Origin: Armatimonadota bacterium
GTDB lineage: Bacteria > Armatimonadota > Chthonomonadetes > Chthonomonadales > CAJBBX01
Length of the DNA: 36,973 nt
Assembly (NCBI GenBank): GCA_026392115.1
Contig: JAPLCQ010000034.1
Coordinates: 1 to 36,973, forward strand
Direction of reading: 5' to 3'
Below, piece by piece: positions 21,300 to 28,766 of the stretch (positions are counted from its first letter, which is position 1; each line of letters begins with the position of its first letter). The translations under genes and the position numbers were made by a program. Under the pieces are notes generated by a model. The model was not told the DNA's origin. It saw only the letters and a list, made by a program, of their open reading frames with translations, and searched no databases.

Positions 21300-21333
21300 G
21301 CTGGTAGGCCTCGCTGAAGCCGGGCCTACCAGC
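21300..21333. terminator. strong hairpin between the phosphoesterase and zinc-ribbon genes
   Basis: GCTGGTAGGCC (21300-21310) and GGCCTACCAGC (21323-21333) form a perfect 11-bp stem with a 12-base loop. No T-tract follows on either strand, so it may be an unusual terminator, an mRNA-stability hairpin or a small dispersed repeat. Confidence 0.45.
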
Positions 21334-21368
21334 GACCACCGGCGCCATGCGCCGCAGGAGAGACGGCC

Positions 21369-21968
21369 ATGAACTGCCGCGCGTGCGATGCCTCGCTTCC
21401 GGGCGATGCCGAAGCCTGCACGGTCTGCGGGCTGATGCCCAGCGGACCTGCCCTGGAGTGGACCCGAGCTCCCGAGGCGGAAGCCTTCGGCCAGTTGCGC
21501 GAGATCACAGACGACGAGCCCCTGCTCGGGTTCGCCCGGGGCCGCCTCGTCGGCGACGTGCCGGGAATGCCCTCGCTCAGCACGCTTCTGGGTGGCAGCG
21601 TCTACGCCAACGTCGCGATCTCGCCAACGCACCTGTGGGTACAGGCCCTGCGCGTCTCCCGAAGCGGCACTGCGCCCGCGCGGTATGTGGCGCTCGAGTT
21701 CCCCGCAGCCGTGCGGATCAGCGCCGAGGAGTCCGACCATCTCGGCGTCGGCTCCGTGGCGCGGATCACCATGGACTTCGGGACACGCGGCACGGCGCGG
21801 CTCCGCTCGGTGGGCCGCTTTGCGCGGCTTGCCATGAGGCTGGCCGAATGCGCCCCCAAGGGCGAGGGGGAGCCGACCGGTGCGGCCTGCGTCGCCTGCG
21901 GCAAGGAAGTCGAGCGAAGCGCGCGGTTCTGTCCCTTCTGCGGCTCGGCGCGCGAACTGGAGGTGTAG
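21369..21968 (+). CDS. protein with zinc ribbons at both ends; function unknown
   Basis: 199 aa. The N-terminus carries CxxC pairs C3/C6 and C17/C20, and the C-terminus carries ACVACGK and RFCPFCGSA. These are two four-cysteine ribbons bracketing a central domain of about 130 residues with beta-type hydrophobic patterning (VYANVAISPTHLWVQALRV). No catalytic motif, membrane segment or signal peptide is visible. CAGGAGAG precedes the ATG. The M48 protease gene follows two bases after the stop; I infer that the two act together. Confidence 0.8.
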   Translation: MNCRACDASLPGDAEACTVCGLMPSGPALEWTRAPEAEAFGQLREITDDEPLLGFARGRLVGDVPGMPSLSTLLGGSVYANVAISPTHLWVQALRVSRSGTAPARYVALEFPAAVRISAEESDHLGVGSVARITMDFGTRGTARLRSVGRFARLAMRLAECAPKGEGEPTGAACVACGKEVERSARFCPFCGSARELEV

Positions 21969-21970
21969 CC

Positions 21971-22909
21971 ATGGCGGACCAACCCAACGCACGACAGACC
22001 TTCCCCGGCATTGACGCGGCGGCCTTCGAGCACCCGCTGGACCGGGCCGCGCTGGAGGCGCTCCGGAAGACACCGGGCCTGGCCTTGCTCTTCAGGAAGC
22101 TCGGCGCGCTGGGCCCCGAGCGGCAGGTGCGGCTGTTCTTCACCGCCGACAGCCTGCGCATCTCGCCGCGGCAGTTGCCCGGCATCTACGAGCTGCATCG
22201 CGAGGCCTGCGCCACGCTCGACGTGCAGGAGCCGGACGTCTTCCTGTTCCAGGATCCCCGCCCCAACGCCTTCGCCATCGGCATGGAACGCTTCACCATC
22301 GTGCTCTCGTCGGGCCTTGTGGAGTTGCTGGATGCCGACGAACTGCGCTCCGTCATCGGCCATGAGTTGGGCCACGTGAAGTCCGGGCACATGCTCTACC
22401 GGACCATTGCCATCTTCCTCTGGATCCTGGGGGACGCGGCCCTGCGGCGGCTACCCATCATGGCGCTCATCAATGAGGCCATCGCGCTGGCGATGTACGA
22501 CTGGATGCGCAAGTCGGAACTCACCGCCGACCGCGCCGCCCTGCTGGTGGCGCAGGATCAGGAACACGTGAAGCGGACGCTGCTGAAGCTGGCGGCAGGC
22601 AAGGCGGCCCGGGAGGCAAGCACCGAGGAGTTTGTCCGGCAGGCCGACGACTACGAGGATATGGACACCAACCTGCTGGACCTGGTCTACAAGTTCGACA
22701 TGACCCGCTTCCAGACCCACCCGTTCCCCGCGTTGCGGGCCCGCGAGATACAGCGTTGGGCCTCTTCGCCTGAATACGGGGCCATTCTGGGCGGCGCCTA
22801 CCCACGCACCGACGGCGCCGCGGCGGCTGAGCGGAGATGCCCGGCCTGCGGGGCGCGCATCGGCAACGTGCAGTACCGGTTCTGCCCGGAGTGCGGTTCG
22901 GCGGCCTAG
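21971..22909 (+). CDS. M48-family metalloprotease with C-terminal zinc ribbon
   Basis: 312 aa. The zinc-protease motif is GHELGHVKSGH (HExxH), with the third-ligand glutamate expected in KSELTADRAALL. Flanking hydrophobic stretches (TIAIFLWILGDAALRRLPI, IMALINEAIALAMY) are common in this family and may place it at the membrane. The last ~26 residues form a second metal site, a C4 zinc ribbon (RRCPACGARIG and RFCPECGSA). GGAGGTG lies five bases before the ATG. Only two bases separate it from the two-ribbon gene. Its stop overlaps the stop of the convergent gene in a shared CTAG. Confidence 0.88.
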   Translation: MADQPNARQTFPGIDAAAFEHPLDRAALEALRKTPGLALLFRKLGALGPERQVRLFFTADSLRISPRQLPGIYELHREACATLDVQEPDVFLFQDPRPNAFAIGMERFTIVLSSGLVELLDADELRSVIGHELGHVKSGHMLYRTIAIFLWILGDAALRRLPIMALINEAIALAMYDWMRKSELTADRAALLVAQDQEHVKRTLLKLAAGKAAREASTEEFVRQADDYEDMDTNLLDLVYKFDMTRFQTHPFPALRAREIQRWASSPEYGAILGGAYPRTDGAAAAERRCPACGARIGNVQYRFCPECGSAA

Positions 22910-23622
22910 AAGAGCCGGAGTGCGAGCAGGCCGGTCGCCTTGAGGCCCGTGGCGATCATACCCACGCCCAATAGGGCCGCCAGGGCGAACTGACCCACGC
23001 AGACCAGTCCAACGGCGAACTGGGCGACGGCGATGGGCGCGGCGATGAACTGGCCGAGCCCGAACACCGACGCTGCACCCACTTGCGCCACGACGATGAC
23101 GCCCCGGGCGAACTGGCCGATCGCCACGACGCCGCGCGCCACGCGGAACTTGCCGTTTGCGTCGCGGCCGACCGCGATGTGCAACAGGGGCATCCCGCGC
23201 CATGTGGCGGTCGAGCGGTACTCATATCCTGTGCCGTTCCAGCTCTGGTTGGCGGGACGCGGAGCGCCGCAGTGGGGGCACACCGCGGCGGTCGCCGCCA
23301 CGCCCTGCTTGCAGACGCGGCACGCCGTGAGGCCGGCGACCGTCGGCGCATGCACCGGAGGCGCGGCGGCCGGAAGGTTCAGCGCGACGCGGGCCCGTCC
23401 GACCAGTTCGGTCGGGGCGCCGAGCCGCACCAGAACGTCGGCCACGCTGCCTGGAATCTGGGGCGAAGCGGAGGCGAGGTCCATCTCCAGTTCGAGTTGC
23501 GCCCGGACGTAGTCGAGGAGGCGTTGCCGTTCATCCGCAGCCGAGTCCGCCATCAGCCTCTCGGCCTCGGCCAGGTAACCCGCAACGTCGGCGTGATGCG
23601 CAGATTCCGCGGTCGTGAACAC
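22906..23622 (-). CDS. zinc-ribbon protein with tandem hydrophobic decapeptide repeats; unknown function
   Basis: 238 aa from a GTG start at 23622, which has GGAGG ten to fifteen bases upstream. Residues about 10-85 resemble a helical permease-prefix-like domain (HHADVAGYLAEAERLMADS). A C4 zinc ribbon follows (C101, C104, C115, C118). Residues 162-222 are six tandem units of about ten residues, mostly ending in Gln-Phe (VAIGQF, VIVVAQV, FGLGQF, IAVAQF, VCVGQF, then LLGVGM). They are hydrophobic and could be membrane-associated or a repeat solenoid. I do not recognise a named family. It converges on the M48 gene with overlapping stop codons, and prepilin is upstream by 41 bases. Confidence 0.72.
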   Translation of the reverse strand: MFTTAESAHHADVAGYLAEAERLMADSAADERQRLLDYVRAQLELEMDLASASPQIPGSVADVLVRLGAPTELVGRARVALNLPAAAPPVHAPTVAGLTACRVCKQGVAATAAVCPHCGAPRPANQSWNGTGYEYRSTATWRGMPLLHIAVGRDANGKFRVARGVVAIGQFARGVIVVAQVGAASVFGLGQFIAAPIAVAQFAVGLVCVGQFALAALLGVGMIATGLKATGLLALRLF

Positions 23623-23663
23623 CCGTCCATCCCCTCCGCGCCGCCGGCCGCGGCATAGGGCCT

Positions 23664-24380
23664 CTACGGGTCGGGGCTGCCCGTGCCGTTCCAGAGAGAG
23701 TTGTCGCGGTAGATGGCGCTGAGGCCAAGCCACTTCGCGTGCCCGTCGCAGAACGCCAGGTTCGCCCCGCCGTGGTGCCTGCCGGCCACCATGGCCGGAT
23801 CGTCGGGGTCATGGTACCCGTAGACATCCGGGTCGGGCTTGGGCTTGGGCGGATCGATCGCGTATCCGGCGCGCCCCTCGGTCGAAGTGCCGATGCGGCT
23901 CCGCGACCCCGCGCTGTCGGCGAACGCGATGGTCTGTGCGGGAACCTCAACGGCGCTGTCGGGAACGAGGCCGCGCCCGAAGGGCAGCAGCCGCGAGTTG
24001 CCCAGGTACTGCCAGTTGTAGCCGTAGACCTGCTGCTCGATGTTCATGGGCGGCTTGCGGTTGGACGACGGACAGTGGAAGAGCGAGGCGGCCTTCATGT
24101 AGGGATGGACCATCTGCATCCATCGGTATCCGGGATTGCCGAAACGGTTGAACGAGAAGAACATGTGGGCTTCCCAGTCCTGCACGTACATCGCCGTGGC
24201 CAGCGCGAACTGCCGCGTGTTGGACATGCAGGTGGTCTGCCGGGCCTTCTCGCGCGCGGAGGCGAATACCGGGAAGAGCATCGCGGCCAGAACGGCGATG
24301 ACGGCGATGACGACGAGAAGCTCGATCAGGGTGAAGGCGCTCCGCCTGCGCGTTGAGGCGGCGCACTCTATGTCATGCAT
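23664..24380 (-). CDS. type II secretion-like prepilin with DUF1559-type C-terminus
   Basis: 238 aa. The N-terminus has the prepilin peptidase site (A15/F16) followed by FTLIELLVVIAVIAVLAAM, with the conserved glutamate E20 at position 5 of the mature protein. The C-terminus has NLAFCDGHAKWLG, the CDGH signature of the H-X9-DG group of pseudopilin-like proteins. Such genes occur in many copies in Armatimonadota and Planctomycetes and are mostly exported, membrane-anchored proteins of unknown role. The SPVFASAREKARQTTC-like segment (FPVFASAREKARQTTC) is typical of Armatimonadota. The gene has its own promoter upstream. A secretion operon is not seen nearby. Confidence 0.88.
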   Translation of the reverse strand: MHDIECAASTRRRSAFTLIELLVVIAVIAVLAAMLFPVFASAREKARQTTCMSNTRQFALATAMYVQDWEAHMFFSFNRFGNPGYRWMQMVHPYMKAASLFHCPSSNRKPPMNIEQQVYGYNWQYLGNSRLLPFGRGLVPDSAVEVPAQTIAFADSAGSRSRIGTSTEGRAGYAIDPPKPKPDPDVYGYHDPDDPAMVAGRHHGGANLAFCDGHAKWLGLSAIYRDNSLWNGTGSPDP

Positions 24381-24441
24381 TGGCTGGACCCTTTCGTCAC
24401 TGTGTCGCGCCGCGTCGGGCGCGGGCCTGAACTACACCAAA

Positions 24442-24508
24442 CCCTTGCGGGCCGATTGTAACACCTACCGGAGCCATGGGCAAGGAACTCCGGAGCCCTT
24501 GCAGGCCG
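24442..24508. repeat. pair of 13-base direct repeats around the prepilin promoter
   Basis: CCCTTGCGGGCCG (24442-24454) and CCCTTGCAGGCCG (24496-24508) differ at one base and are 54 bases apart, start to start. One lies at the transcription start region and the other beyond the -35, a spacing of about five helical turns. They could be regulator sites; a chance match is possible. Confidence 0.4.
24455..24483 (-). promoter_or_regulatory. sigma-70-type promoter for the prepilin gene
   Basis: Read on the - strand: TTGCCC (24478-24483), exactly 17 bases, then TACAAT (24455-24460). Transcription would start near 24448, with a leader of about 68 bases to the ATG. Confidence 0.55.
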
Positions 24509-24614
24509 CGACGCGTCCCTGCATCACCGCGCGCGGGAACCGCACGACCCGAGCCGCGGCAGCACAGGTGCGCCGGGTGTCGGGCTACACTATTGGTATG
24601 AGGAACCGAACCGC

Positions 24615-25886
24615 ATGCTGAAGTACCTGACGGAACTGCTGAGCCGGCCCGTATTCGGCCCGGACGGCTCCAAGGTCGGCCGGGTGCATGACGCCATCGC
24701 GGGCCAGATCGGCCGGCTGCCGACGCTCAGCGCCATATTCATACGTGGTCGGCGGGGCGACGGGTGGATCGGGCTCGACGACATCGACCTCGGGGGCCCG
24801 CGCCTTCTGCTGCGCCGTTCCTGGGCCGACACTCCACGATACGCACCGGCGGACAACGATCTACGCCTTCAGCGCGACATCCTCGACAAACAGATCGTCG
24901 ATGTACACGATTACCGTGTAGTGCGCGTGAACGATGTGCGTCTGGCCGCCTGCGGTGACCGCGCCTGCGTCATCGGCGTCGATGCCGGGTTCCGAGCCAT
25001 CCTGCGCCGAACCGGCATCAGCAAGCCGGTTGAGGCCCTTGCGCGGCTCGTCGGCAGGCCGTTGCGCTCGCACCTGATCGCCTGGGACGATGTGGAAACG
25101 CTGGAGCCCGGCGCGGCGGGCGGCGGACGGATCAAGCTGAAGGTCCCCCACGACAAGATCGCGGCTCTGCACCCCGCCGACATCGCCGACATCATCGAGC
25201 AGCTGGACCCGCAGCAGCGCACCGAAGTAATCGAGGCGCTGGACGTGGAGACCGCAGCGGACACCATCGAAGAGATGGAGGACGAAGAGGCCGCGGCCGT
25301 CATGCAGTCGCTGCCCGACGAAAAGGCGGCCGACATCCTGGACGAGATGGACCCCGATGCGGCGGCGGACATCCTTGCCGACCTGACGGACGAGAAGTCC
25401 GAGGACCTCCTCGAGCAGATGGAGCCCGAAGAGGCCGCAGACGTCAAGGAGCTTCTGGCCTACCCCGAAGAGACGGCCGGCGGAATGATGACGCCGGACT
25501 TCATCGACATCCCGGAGCACATCAGCGCCGACGAGACCATCGCGCTCCTTCGGCGAACGCCGCCGGAGGGCCAGTCGATCTACTACCTCTACGTGGTGGA
25601 CGACGACCGGAGGCTGGTGGGAGTGCTCTCGTTGCGGGACCTGATCGTGGCCGATCCCTCGGCGCTGGTCAGCTCACTGATGACGACGAGCGTGCGATAC
25701 GTCCACACCGACGCCCACGCCGACGAGATCGCACAGACCGTGAACCGCTACAATCTGCTGGCGCTGCCGGTGCTGGACGACTCGGGTAGGCTCACGGGGA
25801 TCGTAACGGTGGATGACATGCTGGAGCGCATCCTGCCGCCCGACCGGCGGCGGCGGTTGCCGCAGGTCTCCGTCGACAACGAGTAG
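24615..25886 (+). CDS. soluble PRC-barrel / MgtE N-domain / CBS-pair protein
   Basis: 423 aa. Two PRC-barrel-like segments (about residues 1-75 and 90-160) precede an MgtE intracellular N-domain (about 180-295) of helical repeats (HPADIADIIEQLDPQQR; QSLPDEKAADILDEMDP; LTDEKSEDLLEQMEPEEA). A CBS pair follows (about 290-410; two GVLSLRDLI/GIVTVDDML-type units). In MgtE the N and CBS domains sense magnesium and gate a membrane channel. Here the channel domain is absent and there are no membrane segments, so this is a sensor without its own transporter. GAGGAA lies nine bases before the ATG. It is alone on its strand, with a terminator downstream. Confidence 0.86.
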   Translation: MLKYLTELLSRPVFGPDGSKVGRVHDAIAGQIGRLPTLSAIFIRGRRGDGWIGLDDIDLGGPRLLLRRSWADTPRYAPADNDLRLQRDILDKQIVDVHDYRVVRVNDVRLAACGDRACVIGVDAGFRAILRRTGISKPVEALARLVGRPLRSHLIAWDDVETLEPGAAGGGRIKLKVPHDKIAALHPADIADIIEQLDPQQRTEVIEALDVETAADTIEEMEDEEAAAVMQSLPDEKAADILDEMDPDAAADILADLTDEKSEDLLEQMEPEEAADVKELLAYPEETAGGMMTPDFIDIPEHISADETIALLRRTPPEGQSIYYLYVVDDDRRLVGVLSLRDLIVADPSALVSSLMTTSVRYVHTDAHADEIAQTVNRYNLLALPVLDDSGRLTGIVTVDDMLERILPPDRRRRLPQVSVDNE

Positions 25887-25887
25887 G

Positions 25888-25914
25888 CCGCCCGGAGCAT
25901 GGCGCCCCGGGCGG
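25888..25914. terminator. bidirectional terminator between convergent genes
   Basis: CCGCCCGG (25888-25895) and CCGGGCGG (25907-25914) form a perfect 8-bp GC stem with an 11-base loop in the 41 bases between two convergent stop codons. TTCATC follows on the + strand; the T-tract is weak. Confidence 0.55.
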
Positions 25915-25927
25915 TTCATCCACAGGT

Positions 25928-26914
25928 CTACCCCACCGCGACCGGCGCGCTGCCCTGTGCGGCGGACTTCCACGCGGCCTCGGTCAGCTCTATGACGCGC
26001 AGGCCGCACTCAAACGGCGACTGCACCTCATCGCGGCCCAGGATGGCGTCGGCGAAGTTGCGGTCGGGCGTCGAACCGCCGCGCAGGTTGTCGAACGTGT
26101 AGCGGCCGTTGTTGTCCGCAACCTGCAGCTTGCCGTTGCGCATGAAGAAGACGCCGCCTTCGCACCAGATCGTCACATCCTCGTGCCAGTCGGGCGCATC
26201 ACCCACGATGGAGAGCGTGGCCTGCGCGCCGCCGTCGAACCGGAGCGCCACCGCGGAGTTGATATCCACGGGTGTGTCGCAGTTGTCGATGTAGGCCGAA
26301 ACCGTCTCCACCTTGAGCCCGGTGATCCAGAGGATGATGTCGATCAGGTGGCTGCCGGAGTCGTTCAGCTGGCCGCCTCCGGAGAGTGCCGGGTCCTGGC
26401 GCCAGGAGCCCGCGACGCCCGTCTTCCAGCCCTGGCATTGCAGGGCGGAGATGAAGGTCACCTTGCCGAAGGCGCCCGATGCGATCTTCTCGCGAATCCA
26501 GCGGAACTCGGGCTGGAAGTGGCGCTGGTAGGAGAGTAGCCCCACCTTGCCGGCCGCGGCAAGACGCGCGATGACGTCCTTGGCATGGGCCACGGAGCAG
26601 ACCAGCGGCTTCTCGCAGAGGACGTTGAGCCCCTTGTCCAGCGCGGCCACGATCTGCTCGTGGTGCGTGGTATGGGGAGTACTGATCTCCACCGCGTCGA
26701 GCTGGAGCTCGTCCAGCATCTCGCGCCAGTCGGCGAACGCGGGCACGTCGGAGAGCTGGGCGTGCTGCTTCTTTGCTGCATGAAGCATGGCGGGGTTGGG
26801 GTCCGCCAGCCCCACCACCCGGTAGTCCGGGATGGAGAGGACCGTACCCATGTGCCAGCGGGCGTTGCCGCCGGTACCGATGAAACCGACCTTGATTGGC
26901 GCGCGATCAGGCAT
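25928..26914 (-). CDS. Gfo/Idh/MocA-family NAD(P)-dependent oxidoreductase
   Basis: 328 aa. N-terminal Rossmann fold with GFIGTGGNARWHM, then STPHTTHHEQIVAALDKG and the family EKPLV motif with its lysine. The C-terminal alpha/beta domain has GGGQLNDSGSHLIDIILW, including the conserved histidine region. Members oxidise or reduce sugars and inositols; the substrate is not predictable. The start at 26914 is chosen over the ATG at 26920 because GGAGG touches the latter directly but lies six bases from the former. It is the last gene of the mutS-to-kdsA strand run, 50 bases after kdsA. Confidence 0.88.
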   Translation of the reverse strand: MPDRAPIKVGFIGTGGNARWHMGTVLSIPDYRVVGLADPNPAMLHAAKKQHAQLSDVPAFADWREMLDELQLDAVEISTPHTTHHEQIVAALDKGLNVLCEKPLVCSVAHAKDVIARLAAAGKVGLLSYQRHFQPEFRWIREKIASGAFGKVTFISALQCQGWKTGVAGSWRQDPALSGGGQLNDSGSHLIDIILWITGLKVETVSAYIDNCDTPVDINSAVALRFDGGAQATLSIVGDAPDWHEDVTIWCEGGVFFMRNGKLQVADNNGRYTFDNLRGGSTPDRNFADAILGRDEVQSPFECGLRVIELTEAAWKSAAQGSAPVAVG

Positions 26915-26920
26915 GGACAT

Positions 26921-26925
26921 CCTCC
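26921..26925 (-). promoter_or_regulatory. ribosome binding site deciding the oxidoreductase start
   Basis: GGAGG on the - strand. The ATG at 26920 follows with no gap, while the ATG at 26914 has a normal six-base gap and is therefore preferred. Confidence 0.6.
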
Positions 26926-26964
26926 GTGTGATGCGGTGGAGCCGGTAGGGGCTCGCTGCCAGAC

Positions 26965-27849
26965 CTATTCGCTCTGCGGCTCGTCCTGTCCTGCTCCCTT
27001 GCGCCAAAGCCGCTGCGCCGGATTGTCGTGACCTCGCACAACGGCGTCGATGGCCACGACATCGCGCAGCAACCCCGGCAAGTCTGAAAGCGGCAGCATG
27101 CAAGCCGCGTCAGAAAGGGCGCGGCCGGGTTCCGGATGGACCTCAAGGAAGAGGGCGTCGATGCCTACGGCGGCTGCGGCCCGGGCCAGGTGCGGGATGA
27201 ACTCGCGGCGGCCGCCCGAGGCGGTGCCGGCAGCGCCCGGACGCTGGATACCGTGGGTCGCGTCCATACAGACGGGATGGCCGAGCCCGCGCATGATGGG
27301 CAACGAGCACATGTCGACCACCAGCGTGTTGTAGCCGAAGCTGGCCCCGCGTTCCGTAAGGATCACCTGCGTGCCGCCGGCCTCATTGGCCTTGGCGACG
27401 GCGTTGGACATATCCCAGGGCGACATGAACTGCCCCTTCTTGATGTTGACGACCTTGCCCGTCCGCGCAGCGGCGTCAATCAGGTCGGTCTGGCGGCACA
27501 GGAAGGCGGGAATCTGGATGATGTCGACCACCTCGGCCACGCGCTCGGCCTGCCACGTCTCGTGGATATCCGTAACAACAGGCACGCCCAGTTTGGCCTT
27601 GATCTCGGCCAACATGGCGATGCCGTCCTCCAAGCCCGGGCCGCGATAGGCGCCCACCGAGGAGCGGTTGGCCTTGTCGAACGAGGCCTTGAACACGAAG
27701 CCCATGCCGACGGCGTCTGCGGCAGCCTTGGCCTCCTCGGCGATCATGAGGCAGAGGTCCAGCCCTTCCGCCACGCACGGTCCGGCGATGAGCGCCGGCT
27801 TGCCTGCGGCGGGACCGATGCCCACATCACCCACCCACACGGTGTTCAT
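26965..27849 (-). CDS. kdsA: 3-deoxy-8-phosphooctulonate (KDO-8-P) synthase, metal-dependent type
   Basis: 294 aa. It condenses arabinose 5-phosphate and PEP to KDO-8-P for lipopolysaccharide. IAGPCVAEG has cysteine C25 where the metal-independent enzymes have asparagine, so it belongs to the metal-dependent class. Other ligands are visible as MDATHGIQ and FLEVHPEPGRALSDAACML. Substrate motifs include KASFDKANRSS, GPGLEDG and VNIKKGQFMSPWDM. GGAGGAGGG precedes the ATG. Five bases separate it from the dprA-like gene. Its presence argues for a diderm with LPS. Confidence 0.95.
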   Translation of the reverse strand: MNTVWVGDVGIGPAAGKPALIAGPCVAEGLDLCLMIAEEAKAAADAVGMGFVFKASFDKANRSSVGAYRGPGLEDGIAMLAEIKAKLGVPVVTDIHETWQAERVAEVVDIIQIPAFLCRQTDLIDAAARTGKVVNIKKGQFMSPWDMSNAVAKANEAGGTQVILTERGASFGYNTLVVDMCSLPIMRGLGHPVCMDATHGIQRPGAAGTASGGRREFIPHLARAAAAVGIDALFLEVHPEPGRALSDAACMLPLSDLPGLLRDVVAIDAVVRGHDNPAQRLWRKGAGQDEPQSE

Positions 27850-27854
27850 GTTGC

Positions 27855-28727
27855 TTACCCTCCTCCGGCAGCCATTGCCACTATCGCCTCGCGAGTCTGT
27901 ACGTTCATCGAATCGCCCACCGTTACCACCCCCCGGCCCGCCTTGACGGCTCGCCGACAGATGCCGTCCATGCCGCCGCCGGGCGTCACATGCCCCACGA
28001 GCACCAACGTGGCCAGCGCGGCGATCATCTCGTCCCTTCGCCGGTTGTTGGCGCCCAGCCAGTGGTCGCGCGGCCCGAAGGGCGACAAAGCCAGATGCCG
28101 GCCGGGATCGAACCCGCCGGTCCAGATGCCCGCCGCCGGAAAGAGCTCCCGATCCAGGTCCTCGCCCAGCGCGTCCACGATGCCCCGGTCCAGCACATAG
28201 ACCACACCCACCGCGGCCCGAAGCGCCACCAGCGCGGGCCGCTGGTACTCGATCCGGTTGTGCCCCGTGACCGGCGACATTCCGGCCGCCAGCGCTACGG
28301 CCATGGCCTCGTCGCAGGCGGCCAGTGCCTCCGGCGGCGCCCCGTTCGAGTTGGCCGCCATGACCAGCGGCCGAGAGAGCAACCGCACGTCGCCGTAGGC
28401 GCAGAGCAACGGCGGCGGCGCGTCCAGGAAGGCGCCCAGCGCCGCCGGATAGCTGGCATCGGCCACCGTGAGCAGCTGGACCCCCTGCCGCCGCAGGCGC
28501 CTCAGCTCCAGAGCGGCGCGCTCGGCGGCGGGCCTCAGGCCCTGCACGATGGCGTCGGCGGCCGCGTGGCGCAGACCAAACTCGCCCATGAGCGCCGGCG
28601 CGCCCATCTCCAGCAGCGCAACGGGACTCATGCCGCCCACCGCCACGCGCCGAAGGATGGCGGCGATGGACTTCTCACCGATGCCCGGCACCGCTGCCAG
28701 GCTGAATGCCAGCTCTGCGTCATCCAT
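27855..28727 (-). CDS. highly diverged DprA/Smf-like Rossmann protein
   Basis: 290 aa. An N-terminal helix-hairpin-helix (LAAVPGIGEKSIAAIL) and the segment PPPLLCAYGDVRLLSRPLV match the DprA plan, as do the order of later strands and NNRRRDEMIAALATLVLV, which stands where DprA has FPRRNRIIAGLS. The hallmarks are changed: the GSR loop reads AANSNGAPPEA, and GLARGIDAAAH reads GHNRIEYQRPALV. DprA loads RecA on incoming single-stranded DNA; whether this protein still binds DNA is doubtful. It may instead be another SLOG-superfamily nucleotide or ligand binder. It is shorter than typical DprA. It lies 39 bases after metH and 5 before kdsA. Confidence 0.6.
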   Translation of the reverse strand: MDDAELAFSLAAVPGIGEKSIAAILRRVAVGGMSPVALLEMGAPALMGEFGLRHAAADAIVQGLRPAAERAALELRRLRRQGVQLLTVADASYPAALGAFLDAPPPLLCAYGDVRLLSRPLVMAANSNGAPPEALAACDEAMAVALAAGMSPVTGHNRIEYQRPALVALRAAVGVVYVLDRGIVDALGEDLDRELFPAAGIWTGGFDPGRHLALSPFGPRDHWLGANNRRRDEMIAALATLVLVGHVTPGGGMDGICRRAVKAGRGVVTVGDSMNVQTREAIVAMAAGGG

Positions 28728-28766
28728 GCGGCAGACCTCAGGACCATCGTACCCGAGCGGCCGCGG

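Larger units (their letters stand above)
24381..24614. other. divergent intergenic region
   Basis: A 234-base stretch between the prepilin (-) and MgtE-domain (+) genes. It holds the prepilin promoter and a pair of 13-base direct repeats. The + strand gene has GAGGAA nine bases before its ATG and a TACACT about 25 bases upstream, but no clear -35. Confidence 0.4.
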
